Shown here one piece after another: positions 7,364 to 15,086 of a stretch of DNA of 38,503 nt. Both the position numbers and the translations under genes were made by a program. The stretch is from Burkholderiales bacterium. GTDB lineage: Bacteria; Pseudomonadota; Gammaproteobacteria; Burkholderiales; Burkholderiaceae_B. How positions within the stretch are numbered: position 1 is the first letter of the stretch; every line of letters starts with the position of its first letter. The stretch covers positions 1 through 38,503 of the forward strand of contig JAIXTE010000066.1 of assembly GCA_027484315.1 (NCBI GenBank), written 5' to 3'. Below the pieces are notes generated by a model. That model saw only the letters and a program-made list of their open reading frames with translations. It did no database searches and was not told the origin of the DNA.

Positions 7364-7377
7364 TACAAATTGACAAT
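7356..7377. promoter_or_regulatory. 22-bp palindromic operator
   Basis: Perfect 8-bp arms ATTGTCAA and TTGACAAT with a 6-bp centre (TACAAA). It overlaps the -35 box. A copy identical at 20 of 22 positions, in the same relation to a promoter, lies at 28611-28632. This suggests one dimeric repressor controlling both units. Confidence 0.7.
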
Positions 7378-7510
7378 GCCACTGTTAACCGGTGAGGGAG
7401 ATTTGGTGCTTTCTGGTCCCGCCAATCGGAATTGTTTGGAAAATCGGGGAGAGCCAGGGGAAAATTAGAGTGGAAAGGTTGTCAAAAAAATAAAGAAAGG
7501 TGGGAAGAAC

Positions 7511-7876
7511 ATGAGCGTTCTGTTGATGATAAAAATGGAGCACCAAAAGGCAGCCCGGAGCTACGAGCATGATGCGCAGAGGATCAAAAGAGCGCGCGAC
7601 CCCTATGATGTGGCGTCTGTTCTCAGGCTTAATCACGGGGCGTCCTGGGCGATGATGGAGAGCAGCCCAGAAGTACGGCACGCGAAGAAGAAAAGACTTG
7701 ACGCCGCCGGCGAGAGACTCGACGAGTTGTTTGCAAACAGCCCCACCGTGGAGATGGCCAAGAAATGCTGGGAAGTCTCACGTGGCGATCTGCCCAAACA
7801 TGCACGGAAGTTCTACGACGAGATGACCAGGCTTATGAAAAAACCCGGCGGACCGGGTTCTTCAATGGGGATGTAG
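7511..7876 (+). CDS. unknown helical protein with SMGM tail
   Basis: A 121-residue, strongly helical, charged protein with an AAGG/GTGGGAAG purine-rich ribosome binding site 4-10 bases upstream. No conserved domain is seen. It ends KKPGGPGSSMGM, fitting the tail motif [NS][SG]M[SG][ML] shared with the two PFEDGRF proteins and the Fic protein. Size and charge would fit a small DNA-associated or secreted accessory protein, but this is not shown. It converges with the long membrane protein gene that ends at 7895. Confidence 0.65.
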   Translation: MSVLLMIKMEHQKAARSYEHDAQRIKRARDPYDVASVLRLNHGASWAMMESSPEVRHAKKKRLDAAGERLDELFANSPTVEMAKKCWEVSRGDLPKHARKFYDEMTRLMKKPGGPGSSMGM

Positions 7877-7894
7877 AAGCTGCGGGCTGTCTGG

Positions 7895-9523
7895 CTACTG
7901 CTTCAAATTCGAGTCAATGCTTGCAGAGGAGAACTCCACTACGTTGATGGTGGTCTCGTTGAAGCGTTGGCCGACCAGCTTGACTGTGTCACCGGGCTGG
8001 GTCAATACCAGAAGGCTGCTCACACCGGAGCCGATCTCGAATACTTCAGGGCGACCAGAAAGCATCAATCGGTAATTGCCGGTCTTCAAGTCCTGCCCCA
8101 CGCGGAACACGGCACCGGAGAATGTCTCATTTGATTGATTCTCACGCCCAGTAAGGCCGCTGTTTGTGCTGGCGGAAAGATAAGCCTGGAACGTCTCAGT
8201 GAGAGTGGGTTTTGAGGCGAATACAGTCTCGCTCTCGATGTCCACCATGCCGTAAGCATAGATCGCGTCGCCAAGTAATAGCGACATCACATAAGTTGGG
8301 CGCCCATTGACCAAAAATGGAATCGGATTGCTTAAATCGTAGTCCTTGGTGTGTGAGTCGTGCACCATCTGTTGAGCACGCTCCTCAAGGATGCCGTTTA
8401 CTAGATACTCGAAGGTCTCCTTGGTGCGTGTATCCACGAAGAAAAACTTTTGTACACCGAGCGTATTTTGCTTGGTGGTGATCCCAAACACCCAGTAGCT
8501 TGCACCGTTCTTGGCAAAAACTTGATCCGCGCTTGAGGCTGCGAACTTGTCAAGGTTTGACCAGTTAAATCGCCCATGAACGAACTCCCCAGCATCATCC
8601 ACTTGCTCGTAAAGCAGGTTCGGGGAATGAATAATGTCGACCCAGGCTGGCACATTGTCCAGATCGAAGTGTTCAACACCTCCAGTTTGAGGGTCGACGA
8701 TGGCCACGCCCACCGTATCGTATCCGCTGGCGTTCACCTGCGGCTCAATGATGCTGGCCACATAATACGGCCGACCGTTGTCATCGAGCTCTGGGCTAAA
8801 GACATCAATCTTTGTTGTGGGGGAGTTAAACCAAAAATGACGGCGCAGATCATTTGAGAAAAAGGAGAGCTCCGTGTATTTCAGATTCAGAGGCTTACCA
8901 TCCAACTCCATGACCAGCTTGGCATCGCCATAATCTGAAGCTGAGACTGACACGTAGCCAGGCGTTCCATCCATGCTCAACCAGCGGAAGAACCCCGTGG
9001 GCTCAATAAAGGCAACCCAACGAAGCTCACCATTGACCTCTTGCTTGGCAAGATCTCCAACCTTTAGCTGTGATGCCCTGCTTCCGATTGAGGCCAAGGC
9101 AACCTGAGCCTTTCGGTACGCCAAGGTGTAGGGCACCAAAGGAGCCTGCTGAATATCCAAGTCGGGAAGCTTCGAGCCTTCAACGACCACAGGGGTTCCC
9201 AAAACAGCCCCGAGTCGCGCTCCTTGGCCTGGCAGGAAATTCAAAAGAGAGGCCCCGAGGACAAAAAGAAAACAACACGCAGCAGTGAAAACAAGGGAGA
9301 CGCGGAGCCAAATATACGATCGCTCCGATTCAAGGACATCGCGCCCCGTAAAGCGACCCTCAAATCCGCCAAGAAGGTATACCGCAAAGAACGACGCTCC
9401 ACAGGCGATCAGTGTGACAACAAACAGATACAGGTTTGTCCAGATAAACGCCGGAATGAATGCATAAAAAAACAACCCCAATATCGCGCAAATTATGGAG
9501 CTCAGAATCAAAGGTCGGATCAT
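7895..9523 (-). CDS. large membrane-anchored protein, 542 aa
   Basis: Three hydrophobic segments near residues 5-25, 30-52 and 72-97 are followed by a soluble region of about 440 residues. That region contains FIEPTGFFRWLSMDGTPGY, DLRRHFWFN, ELDDNGRPYYVASI, PFLVNGRPTYVMSL and a C-terminal beta-rich part. The GFFRW...TPGY and DDxGxPYYV patterns recall a widespread uncharacterised membrane-protein group known to me mainly from Firmicutes; that is from memory and needs a search. Expected topology is an N-terminal membrane anchor with a large domain outside the cytoplasm. It has its own promoter (9560-9588). Function unknown. Confidence 0.75.
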   Translation of the reverse strand: MIRPLILSSIICAILGLFFYAFIPAFIWTNLYLFVVTLIACGASFFAVYLLGGFEGRFTGRDVLESERSYIWLRVSLVFTAACCFLFVLGASLLNFLPGQGARLGAVLGTPVVVEGSKLPDLDIQQAPLVPYTLAYRKAQVALASIGSRASQLKVGDLAKQEVNGELRWVAFIEPTGFFRWLSMDGTPGYVSVSASDYGDAKLVMELDGKPLNLKYTELSFFSNDLRRHFWFNSPTTKIDVFSPELDDNGRPYYVASIIEPQVNASGYDTVGVAIVDPQTGGVEHFDLDNVPAWVDIIHSPNLLYEQVDDAGEFVHGRFNWSNLDKFAASSADQVFAKNGASYWVFGITTKQNTLGVQKFFFVDTRTKETFEYLVNGILEERAQQMVHDSHTKDYDLSNPIPFLVNGRPTYVMSLLLGDAIYAYGMVDIESETVFASKPTLTETFQAYLSASTNSGLTGRENQSNETFSGAVFRVGQDLKTGNYRLMLSGRPEVFEIGSGVSSLLVLTQPGDTVKLVGQRFNETTINVVEFSSASIDSNLKQ

Positions 9524-9559
9524 TTCGTTTTACTCTTGGTTTCGATGGGCGATGAAATA

Positions 9560-9588
9560 ATGATACACGAATCTTTGAATAATATCAA
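9560..9588 (-). promoter_or_regulatory. promoter of the 542-aa membrane protein
   Basis: On the minus strand TTGATA (9583-9588) and TATCAT (9560-9565) are 17 bp apart, about 37 bp before the start codon at 9523. Confidence 0.6.
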
Positions 9589-9718
9589 TTACCGATGGAT
9601 GACATCTTGAAGCCACCGCCGGGCGATTTTAGAGTTGATGATACGGATTGAATGGATCGGGAGACACATTGGCAGCGGCTGATCCGTTGGCAAGCCCCCT
9701 GCCCTCTGGTTCGTCTTC

Positions 9719-10372
9719 TTATGCGGGGTCTCTGGGTTGCTCCAGTAACAGTACCGCGGCGTCAATGTTTTCCCGGGCTTTTTTGGTGAGCTGCCCCATG
9801 GTCTCTCTAACCTGATCCGCAACGTGTTTTGGACTGTGGTCTCCCGCGCTTATAAGCTTGGCAATTTTGTCACCAATCTCAGAGGCCAGCGATTGCCGTA
9901 AAGCCTCCATCGTTCTGGCATCCAGATCATCAAGTTGCGCTTTCCATTCCTTCTGGTTTGCTTTTGTTGTCTCGGCTACTTCCGCTCTTAGGTTTTCCCA
10001 AGCTTGCGACTTGGCACCCAATTGCTTGTAGGCCTGGTCAGCATCGAGAAATGTCTCCAAGTACCGAGACTTTACATAAGCCAATTTTTCGTCGGTGAGT
10101 CCATCGCGGATCTGCTGTGAAAATTGGTTCACTTTATACTCGTCCATGAATCCTTGAGCGCCGCTTTCAGCTATTTTCATGGCAAGTTGTTTGTTATCTG
10201 AAATTCTGCTGCGAACTGGATAATTGGATCCAAGTTCAGTTTTGGTAAAGTCAACCACAGCAGAGGTTTCTTGTATCAGGGTATTAATTAGATAAACGGC
10301 TACTAATGAAATCACAACGATGGCGAGTACGACCATACCGCAGAGATTGAATAACCGTTTATCTTTTTTCAT
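9719..10372 (-). CDS. single-pass membrane protein with coiled coil
   Basis: A 217-residue protein. Lys-rich residues 1-6 precede one membrane segment at about residues 10-32 (GMVVLAIVVISLVAVYLI). The rest is helical and charged, including a coiled-coil-like stretch from about 110 to 170 (LRAEVAETTKANQKEWKAQLDDLDARTMEALRQ region). Likely an inner-membrane anchor with a periplasmic helical domain. AGAGGT precedes the ATG by about eight bases. It lies 74 bp downstream of the 97-residue gene and may be cotranscribed. Function unknown. Confidence 0.65.
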   Translation of the reverse strand: MKKDKRLFNLCGMVVLAIVVISLVAVYLINTLIQETSAVVDFTKTELGSNYPVRSRISDNKQLAMKIAESGAQGFMDEYKVNQFSQQIRDGLTDEKLAYVKSRYLETFLDADQAYKQLGAKSQAWENLRAEVAETTKANQKEWKAQLDDLDARTMEALRQSLASEIGDKIAKLISAGDHSPKHVADQVRETMGQLTKKARENIDAAVLLLEQPRDPA

Positions 10373-10446
10373 GACAGATTACCTCTTGATGGGCTTGAAA
10401 GTATTGAGGGCTCAGGCCTCCTGGCAGATATTGGCCGCCGGCTTAA

Positions 10447-10740
10447 TCAGTAGGAGTCAATGTAAGAGTCAACGGGCTTTGGCCAATTGGATTTCAGGAC
10501 TTCATGTATCTTGGAAACCCAGTGAGTATCGGCAGCGGCAGCTTCCCCGGTATAACTGTTTCCTGCGCAGAATGTCTCAAGCCTGAAAATCAAGTCGTCT
10601 GTATCTTCAGAGCCGACCTTGTCAGAGATAAAGGCTACGCCTTTTTTGGTCACTCGGAGTTGGCGGTGAACTGAGTCGTCTTTTGAAGCAATCAATTTGC
10701 GTACGTCATCAACGTCGAAAGGTTGGGTAAGGTCGAGCAT
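10447..10740 (-). CDS. unknown 97-aa protein
   Basis: Small acidic protein with a clear AAAGGA ribosome binding site about eight bases before ATG. It begins MLDLTQPFDVDDVRKLIAS and continues into a short beta-strand region (QLRVTKKGVAFISD). No membrane segment or known motif. Weak promoter elements lie upstream (TTGTTT-17-TGTGAT, about 10780-10810). Confidence 0.6.
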   Translation of the reverse strand: MLDLTQPFDVDDVRKLIASKDDSVHRQLRVTKKGVAFISDKVGSEDTDDLIFRLETFCAGNSYTGEAAAADTHWVSKIHEVLKSNWPKPVDSYIDSY

Positions 10741-11244
10741 GACGGGTTCCTTTAGTGAGATACGGATCTATTTGGTTAAATCGATCCTATCACAAAGCAT
10801 GGAACTTCACAAAACAAAATGCTATCATTAGATAGACCCAATGAAGCCGGTTAGAAATAACTAGGCCTGGGCATTTTTCACTCTCCCCGGAATCTCGGTA
10901 TTCTAGTTTTTCTTGACTCTCCAAGCTCATTAGTTTTTGGTGCAACCCGGCTACCTGGTTTACGCCTATACCCTTGATTTTCGTTCAATGTGCAAAGAAA
11001 TATTCTCAGTTTTTCCCTTTATTTTATGGTTCTTTAAATTTTCCCATGCTATATTTTTGGCAAGCGCTTTGATTCAAGCGCGCCGTCTGCGTGGCGAAGA
11101 CTTTCTGTCAGGATCAACAAACAAGTAGTAAAAGTTTTGTACTTCACACTTTAAAAATTGTGGAGCAGCAAAGGAAAAGCAGACTCATCCAGGTCAACAG
11201 TTCCCTGTTTACTTGCCGCTCCCTATCGTTTAAAGGTGAATGCA
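10741..11244. other. 504-bp intergenic region
   Basis: AT-rich stretch between divergent genes. It contains an inverted repeat CTATC-ATTA-GATAG at 10822-10835 and several T-runs. Short frames (63 aa at 10937-11128 and 61 aa at 11091-11276) have no convincing ribosome binding site or protein character. No clear promoter for the downstream gene was found. Confidence 0.5.
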
Positions 11245-13020
11245 ATGTCATTGGAACAAATCAAAAAGCAGGCTAAGCGTCTGCATAAAATCCTTCCCGA
11301 AGTAATTCCCGAAGTCATTTCCCAGAAAAAGGATTTCAACCTGGCGCTTTGCCAAGAAATTGTGGCTAAGCAATTTCGTTACCCCAGCTTTCATGCGGCA
11401 ACGGAATGTTCTGCAGGAGCAACCCCCCGTAGCTCATTGGGTATGGCAAGCGCCGCTATGACTCCCTTGCCTGCCCAGCAGTCATCTGACACTCCGTTAA
11501 TTGATGAAAGCTCGCTATCAAGGATTTGCAGGAAGATGATAAAAGTTCTTGCTTCCTACCCGATGATAGGAGAGCTGGATAAACGCGAATACCACGCCGG
11601 CATTGGCTTTTTCGAGGCGGGAGCCAAGAAAAGCTTTGATGTATATGCCGTCTGGGTTGGAATCAAAAAAGGGGTTGACGAGTACTCACTACTCGTTGTT
11701 CCTTGCTCAACAGACCCTTCGCTATTTGAGGCCGGTGCCTTTTTAAATAACGATGCCTTCAGGACTTTTTTTCTCAGCAGGGTTCAGGCCGAGATCGATC
11801 TACATAGTGATTTCGCAGGCATGAAATTTGTGAGTATCTGTGGTCTCTTTGGGCGACCAGATCGCGCTGAGGAGCATAGCCTGCATTTATTCCGGTTAAA
11901 TCAGGTCGACGATTTCTCGCTTTCTGTTGAATGGCATTGCCCGCGCAATCCAAATCCTGATCTCAGGCTTGCCCCCACCCGCGTCTTTCAAGCAGTACTC
12001 ACGCAGGCACCTCTTTGCTTTAGTGCTCAACACATCCTCATATACCTACACTGGGTTCTTGAGCGTGTTCATGTTGAGAGCGAAAGAAGTCTACTCATGC
12101 AGAATCTTCAGAATCACAAGCTGCTGGACGTAGGTAGGCTGGTCGATGCGCTCAATACCTGCGTTTTTGCCGCATCAAAGCGCGGCGATCACCATGACAT
12201 AGGCGTGGAGTTCATGTTGCCACTGTCAGGGAAATCCCCTCTCGTGAGATTTCTTGAGTCGTATAGCACCGTAGCCCCTGGAGCTTCCTCCCTAGTAAAG
12301 GCGGAAAAATCCGGGAGGTGGGCTCCTTCATCGGAAGAGTACCAATTCTTTGTTGGCGCAAAGCCTCTGTCTGGAGTGAGGAGCCTTCTTAAAGGCTTTT
12401 GGCCAAGGCCACTCAATTTTGGCTCCACACCTCTGCTGGTGTTCTGTACTCGATCTTTTGCTCCCGCTGTTTCCGTGGTTGAGTCTTTTGTCCGCACAGC
12501 CCGTAGTCAGGGTAGAAACGTCATGTATCTGGCACGGTCGGCCGAGGTGCTCCTTCCGGAGAGTCTTCGAGAAGGAGTGGAGTTCGTTGATCTTGGGATA
12601 CTGAAACAAAGCGCTGAGGAGGTGAACACCCGACTGAGATCTGCATTTCTCAAGTCGCTCCAATATGAGCAGATCAGCCTTCTCATTGAGGACAGTGATC
12701 ATCTTTCCATTCACCCGTCGTTCAATAGCTTCTTGAACCAGATCAGAGACCAGAGCATCCCAGCGCTTCTGCTCTCCCAGGCGGTGAGCTATGATGCTCA
12801 ATCTAGGCTTTTATCATTGCTTGCGCAGCGGCAAACAGCGGTCATCTTCTCAATGTCCGACGGGGAGCATTGTGCTGCGTGGTTTAACCAATCGCTTCGT
12901 TGGGGCGATGGACTGCAAGCATCGAAGTTCCGGGAAAATTATGCTTCAGGGGACCTGCTTATTTACAAGCGCAGAGACGGCGGGGTAATGAAGGGCGACT
13001 GGTACGAATTTAGTTCTTGA
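11245..13020 (+). CDS. large protein with short N-terminal module and coupling-protein-like C-terminus
   Basis: A 591-residue protein. ATG 11245 is chosen because AAAGGTGA lies just upstream and the first residues (SLEQIKKQAKRLHKIL) match the short helical module found in proteins often annotated as glyoxalase-superfamily on plasmids; an open frame extends 29 codons further. Residues 1-55 hold this module (ending RYPSFHAATE). About 75-360 is an unrecognised mixed domain. About 390-591 resembles the RecA-like end of VirD4/TraD-type coupling ATPases: LLIEDSDHL (about 477) like a Walker B, LLLSQ (about 507) like the sensor Gln, then AVIFSMSDGEHCAAWF. No Walker A is visible, so it may be an inactive relative. 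This assignment is inference from patterns. Confidence 0.55.
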   Translation: MSLEQIKKQAKRLHKILPEVIPEVISQKKDFNLALCQEIVAKQFRYPSFHAATECSAGATPRSSLGMASAAMTPLPAQQSSDTPLIDESSLSRICRKMIKVLASYPMIGELDKREYHAGIGFFEAGAKKSFDVYAVWVGIKKGVDEYSLLVVPCSTDPSLFEAGAFLNNDAFRTFFLSRVQAEIDLHSDFAGMKFVSICGLFGRPDRAEEHSLHLFRLNQVDDFSLSVEWHCPRNPNPDLRLAPTRVFQAVLTQAPLCFSAQHILIYLHWVLERVHVESERSLLMQNLQNHKLLDVGRLVDALNTCVFAASKRGDHHDIGVEFMLPLSGKSPLVRFLESYSTVAPGASSLVKAEKSGRWAPSSEEYQFFVGAKPLSGVRSLLKGFWPRPLNFGSTPLLVFCTRSFAPAVSVVESFVRTARSQGRNVMYLARSAEVLLPESLREGVEFVDLGILKQSAEEVNTRLRSAFLKSLQYEQISLLIEDSDHLSIHPSFNSFLNQIRDQSIPALLLSQAVSYDAQSRLLSLLAQRQTAVIFSMSDGEHCAAWFNQSLRWGDGLQASKFRENYASGDLLIYKRRDGGVMKGDWYEFSS

Positions 13021-13030
13021 GAGGGGTGGC

Positions 13031-13050
13031 GAGGCCGTTTGTTCGGCCTC
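13031..13050 (+). terminator. hairpin after the 591-aa gene
   Basis: GAGGCCG-TTTGTT-CGGCCTC, a perfect 7-bp stem beginning 11 bp after the stop codon. No T-tract follows, so termination would be weak or factor-assisted. It lies between convergent genes. Confidence 0.45.
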
Positions 13051-13119
13051 ACCGGGTGAAGTAACTTGCAGATCATTTGATCCGGCGGACGTTCAATGTC
13101 AAAGTCGGAGCGTTAGTCA

Positions 13120-13932
13120 TTACAAGCCCATTCCGTTGGTGTTTTTCTTTACGGAATGAGTTGAATTCTCTTCATGAATCCGTTCGGCGTCCGGGTGACA
13201 ATCGACAAGGAACGCCATCATTTCAGTGGCATCCTTCTCCAAGTAAAACCTGACCATCTTTTCATTGAATTGTTGCACCTTAGCCGCGGGGACACTGATC
13301 GCATCAATACCCGCCGACATCAGAATACCGTTCATCATGAAACGTGATGTGCGCTTGTTGCCATCGAAGAAGAACTGTTGCAAGGCACCGAAAAGGAAAA
13401 AGGCGGCCGCTTTCTCAAAGGGTTGCTGAACATCTCTTTGGAGCATCTCTAATCCGCTGGTAAAGACGCGGTTCAACTCCGGCGCACCAGGCACGGTTGC
13501 CAATGGAGTGTATCGACCATGTTCGCCCAGTCCAACATCCGGCGTGTATCCGGTTTCTTCGCCTTACCCGCGGAAGTGACCCCACTCCAGCGCTTCATTA
13601 CGGGCGACGAGTTCATGTAACTTGATGAAAGTGGCTTTGTCCAATGAAAACTGTCCAAACTTTACCAATGAAAGAAGGTGTTCGGAGCTGACTGCCAGAT
13701 GAAGAATCTGTTCTTGATCTGAAATTTTGTGCCCGCCAAAAGTCACACCATCAAGCAAGGCCTTGACTTCAGGCAAGGTAAATGGATTGCCTTCGAGCAC
13801 GCCGGCGTCCCAAACAAACTCTGGCAGCATGCGATGAAAACGGAAGGCCACTCGATCTATAGAGTGAGTTGGAATAACGTGGGGAACCGCTGACCTGTCC
13901 CAGTGAAATCCGAGCGCAGAAAAGAGTTTCAT
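13120..13932 (-). pseudogene. fic-family gene with one in-frame stop
   Basis: Start ATG 13932 has AAGGA five bases upstream. Translation runs to a TAA at 13564-13566 (after EWGHFRG), then continues in the same frame with GEETGYTPDVGLG and on to the Fic core. With the stop read through, the product is about 270 residues, a normal Fic size. GAA to TAA would be the simplest change. The Fic motif reads QFFFDGNKRTSR where HxFx[DE]GNxRxxR is usual, so the catalytic His position is Gln. The tail KKNTNGMGL fits the shared C-terminal motif. Fic enzymes usually transfer AMP or other NMP to target proteins. The gene is therefore either dead, doubly impaired, or expressed by readthrough. Confidence 0.8.
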
Positions 13933-14021
13933 ATTTTCCTTGATCCCACAAAGTGGTCTGGTTTTATTGTGGTGAGACGGAGCAATCAAGGCAAAAAATG
14001 ATTCCAGCGGTTACAAAAATC

Positions 14022-14501
14022 TTAACTAGGATAGGCTTTTTTATTGCCCTCGCCTGTAAACCCGATGACTTCCAGAAGATATGAGACCCATATCACCCAC
14101 ACAATCAGCAAGACTACCAGAGTGTGATCATGCAGTGATCTAAGCACGGGAATCTGGTTTTGCAGCGACATCAATACGGATGATCTGTAGAACACGTTAA
14201 AGAAGTGCTCACTTGTGTTGTAGACGGAGAGTCCCAATAAAAAAAGAAGCCCGGCTACAGTGAGGGCTCCAGCTCTATTCGGCTTGTCTATGACCAACCC
14301 ATGGCGCGCCATATAAAATACCACCGCGGCAAAGACCAAAAGCCAGTAAACCCACGATTGCTGAGTGAGGCCAAGGTCAAGACGTAACGCCATGAAATCC
14401 ATCCCGAGTACAAAAAGGTAACCGAGAAATGCGCCTTTTGATGCCCGAATGAGAACACCAACCTGGCCATTTAAATCATCCTGTTTCATCAAGGAACCCA
14501 T
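14022..14501 (-). CDS. four-segment membrane protein
   Basis: A 159-residue protein with hydrophobic segments at about residues 24-42, 48-65, 78-95 and 126-147 (LVVLLIVWVIWVSYLLEV). ATG 14501 is 8 bp after the preceding gene's stop; an alternative ATG lies four codons in. It belongs to a minus-strand pair with the 118-residue gene. No transporter or enzyme motif seen. Confidence 0.65.
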   Translation of the reverse strand: MGSLMKQDDLNGQVGVLIRASKGAFLGYLFVLGMDFMALRLDLGLTQQSWVYWLLVFAAVVFYMARHGLVIDKPNRAGALTVAGLLFLLGLSVYNTSEHFFNVFYRSSVLMSLQNQIPVLRSLHDHTLVVLLIVWVIWVSYLLEVIGFTGEGNKKAYPS

Positions 14502-14509
14502 GAATGTAG

Positions 14510-14866
14510 TCAGATCTCACTGAGTGAAGGCTGAGCCGCATTCTTGACTGCGGTGACGGTTGACTCTTGAAACACTTCCGGTTGAGCCGAAAACACGCCA
14601 GGCGGCCGTAGGTACAGGGGCACAAGTTCTACGCCCGCCATTTCGCAAGCTTTCTTGTTGTGGGCAGCCAGACCAGTGATCTCCCCACCGCCACACTGCT
14701 CAAGCTGATGTGCGTGCGCAAGGAACACTGGTTTTTCCGCGAGACGTTTTTCCCAGGAATCCAGTATCTTCATGATTGCGTCAGCAGCCTCTTGTTCTGA
14801 TTCACCACGGGCACTGATAAGAGAGGCGACGATTGAACTACGCAAAGAATGGAGATTATTGTTCAT
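14510..14866 (-). CDS. unknown 118-aa protein
   Basis: Soluble, helical N-terminal half (residues 5-60, including EQEAADAIMKILDSWEKRL) and a less ordered Pro/Gln-rich end. It starts at ATG 14866, 80 bp from the left target duplication of the 10.9-kb element, so the element landed in its upstream region and may have displaced its promoter. Family not recognised. Confidence 0.55.
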   Translation of the reverse strand: MNNNLHSLRSSIVASLISARGESEQEAADAIMKILDSWEKRLAEKPVFLAHAHQLEQCGGGEITGLAAHNKKACEMAGVELVPLYLRPPGVFSAQPEVFQESTVTAVKNAAQPSLSEI

Positions 14867-14946
14867 GGATAAATTTAATGAGAAAAGGGATTATGAAAAT
14901 AATACCTGATTATAATTACAAAGAAAATTAATTGATCAATATGCAA

Positions 14947-14954
14947 TTAATTAG
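14947..14954 (+). repeat. target-site duplication, left (TTAATTAG)
   Basis: Identical in sequence and orientation to 25873-25880, immediately outside the two ends of the element. An AT-rich 8-bp duplication is what the ISL3 family typically makes. Confidence 0.92.
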
Positions 14955-14980
14955 GGCTATGTGCAATAAGTGGTTGAAAA
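14955..14980 (+). repeat. left terminal inverted repeat
   Basis: 26 bp beginning GGCTATGTGCAATAAGTGGT. Compared with the right end it differs at positions 7, 13, 15 and 23 only. Its inner part GTGCAAWAAGTGGTTG recurs twice further in. Confidence 0.9.
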
Positions 14981-15016
14981 CGAGTTTCTTACTGAAAAAT
15001 AATTTTGTTTTCTTTT

Positions 15017-15032
15017 GTGCAAAAAGTGGTTG
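15017..15032 (+). repeat. subterminal repeat 1 (GTGCAAAAAGTGGTTG)
   Basis: Repeats the inner 16 bp of the left terminal repeat with one mismatch, 56 bp downstream. Its end overlaps the -35 box of the hsdM promoter. Candidate transposase or regulator binding site. Confidence 0.8.
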
Positions 15033-15057
15033 AATTCATTTTTTATCCTGATACACT
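15030..15057 (+). promoter_or_regulatory. hsdM operon promoter
   Basis: TTGAAT (15030-15035) and TACACT (15052-15057) with a 16-bp spacer. The start of transcription would be about 15064, leaving a leader of about 23 nt. Subterminal repeats sit on the -35 and on the start site, a layout typical of repression. Confidence 0.6.
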
Positions 15058-15062
15058 GTATT

Positions 15063-15078
15063 GTGCAAAAAGTGGTTG
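15063..15078 (+). repeat. subterminal repeat 2 (GTGCAAAAAGTGGTTG)
   Basis: Exact copy of the repeat at 15017-15032, 46 bp further on. It covers the predicted transcription start and ends 8 bp before the hsdM start codon. Confidence 0.8.
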
Positions 15079-15086
15079 GGATAAAA

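Noticed and set aside
10937..11128. 63-aa hydrophobic plus-strand frame
   Set aside because: Sits in AT-rich DNA, where chance frames look hydrophobic; no ribosome binding site.
13473..13658. 61-aa minus-strand frame over the fic stop codon, suggesting a frameshift
   Set aside because: Reading the original frame through TAA gives continuous Fic sequence, so the lesion is a nonsense codon, not a frameshift.
15015..15086. HsdM starting 24 residues earlier
   Set aside because: The extension is translated repeat sequence and hydrophobic chance residues; conserved HsdM sequence begins at 15087.
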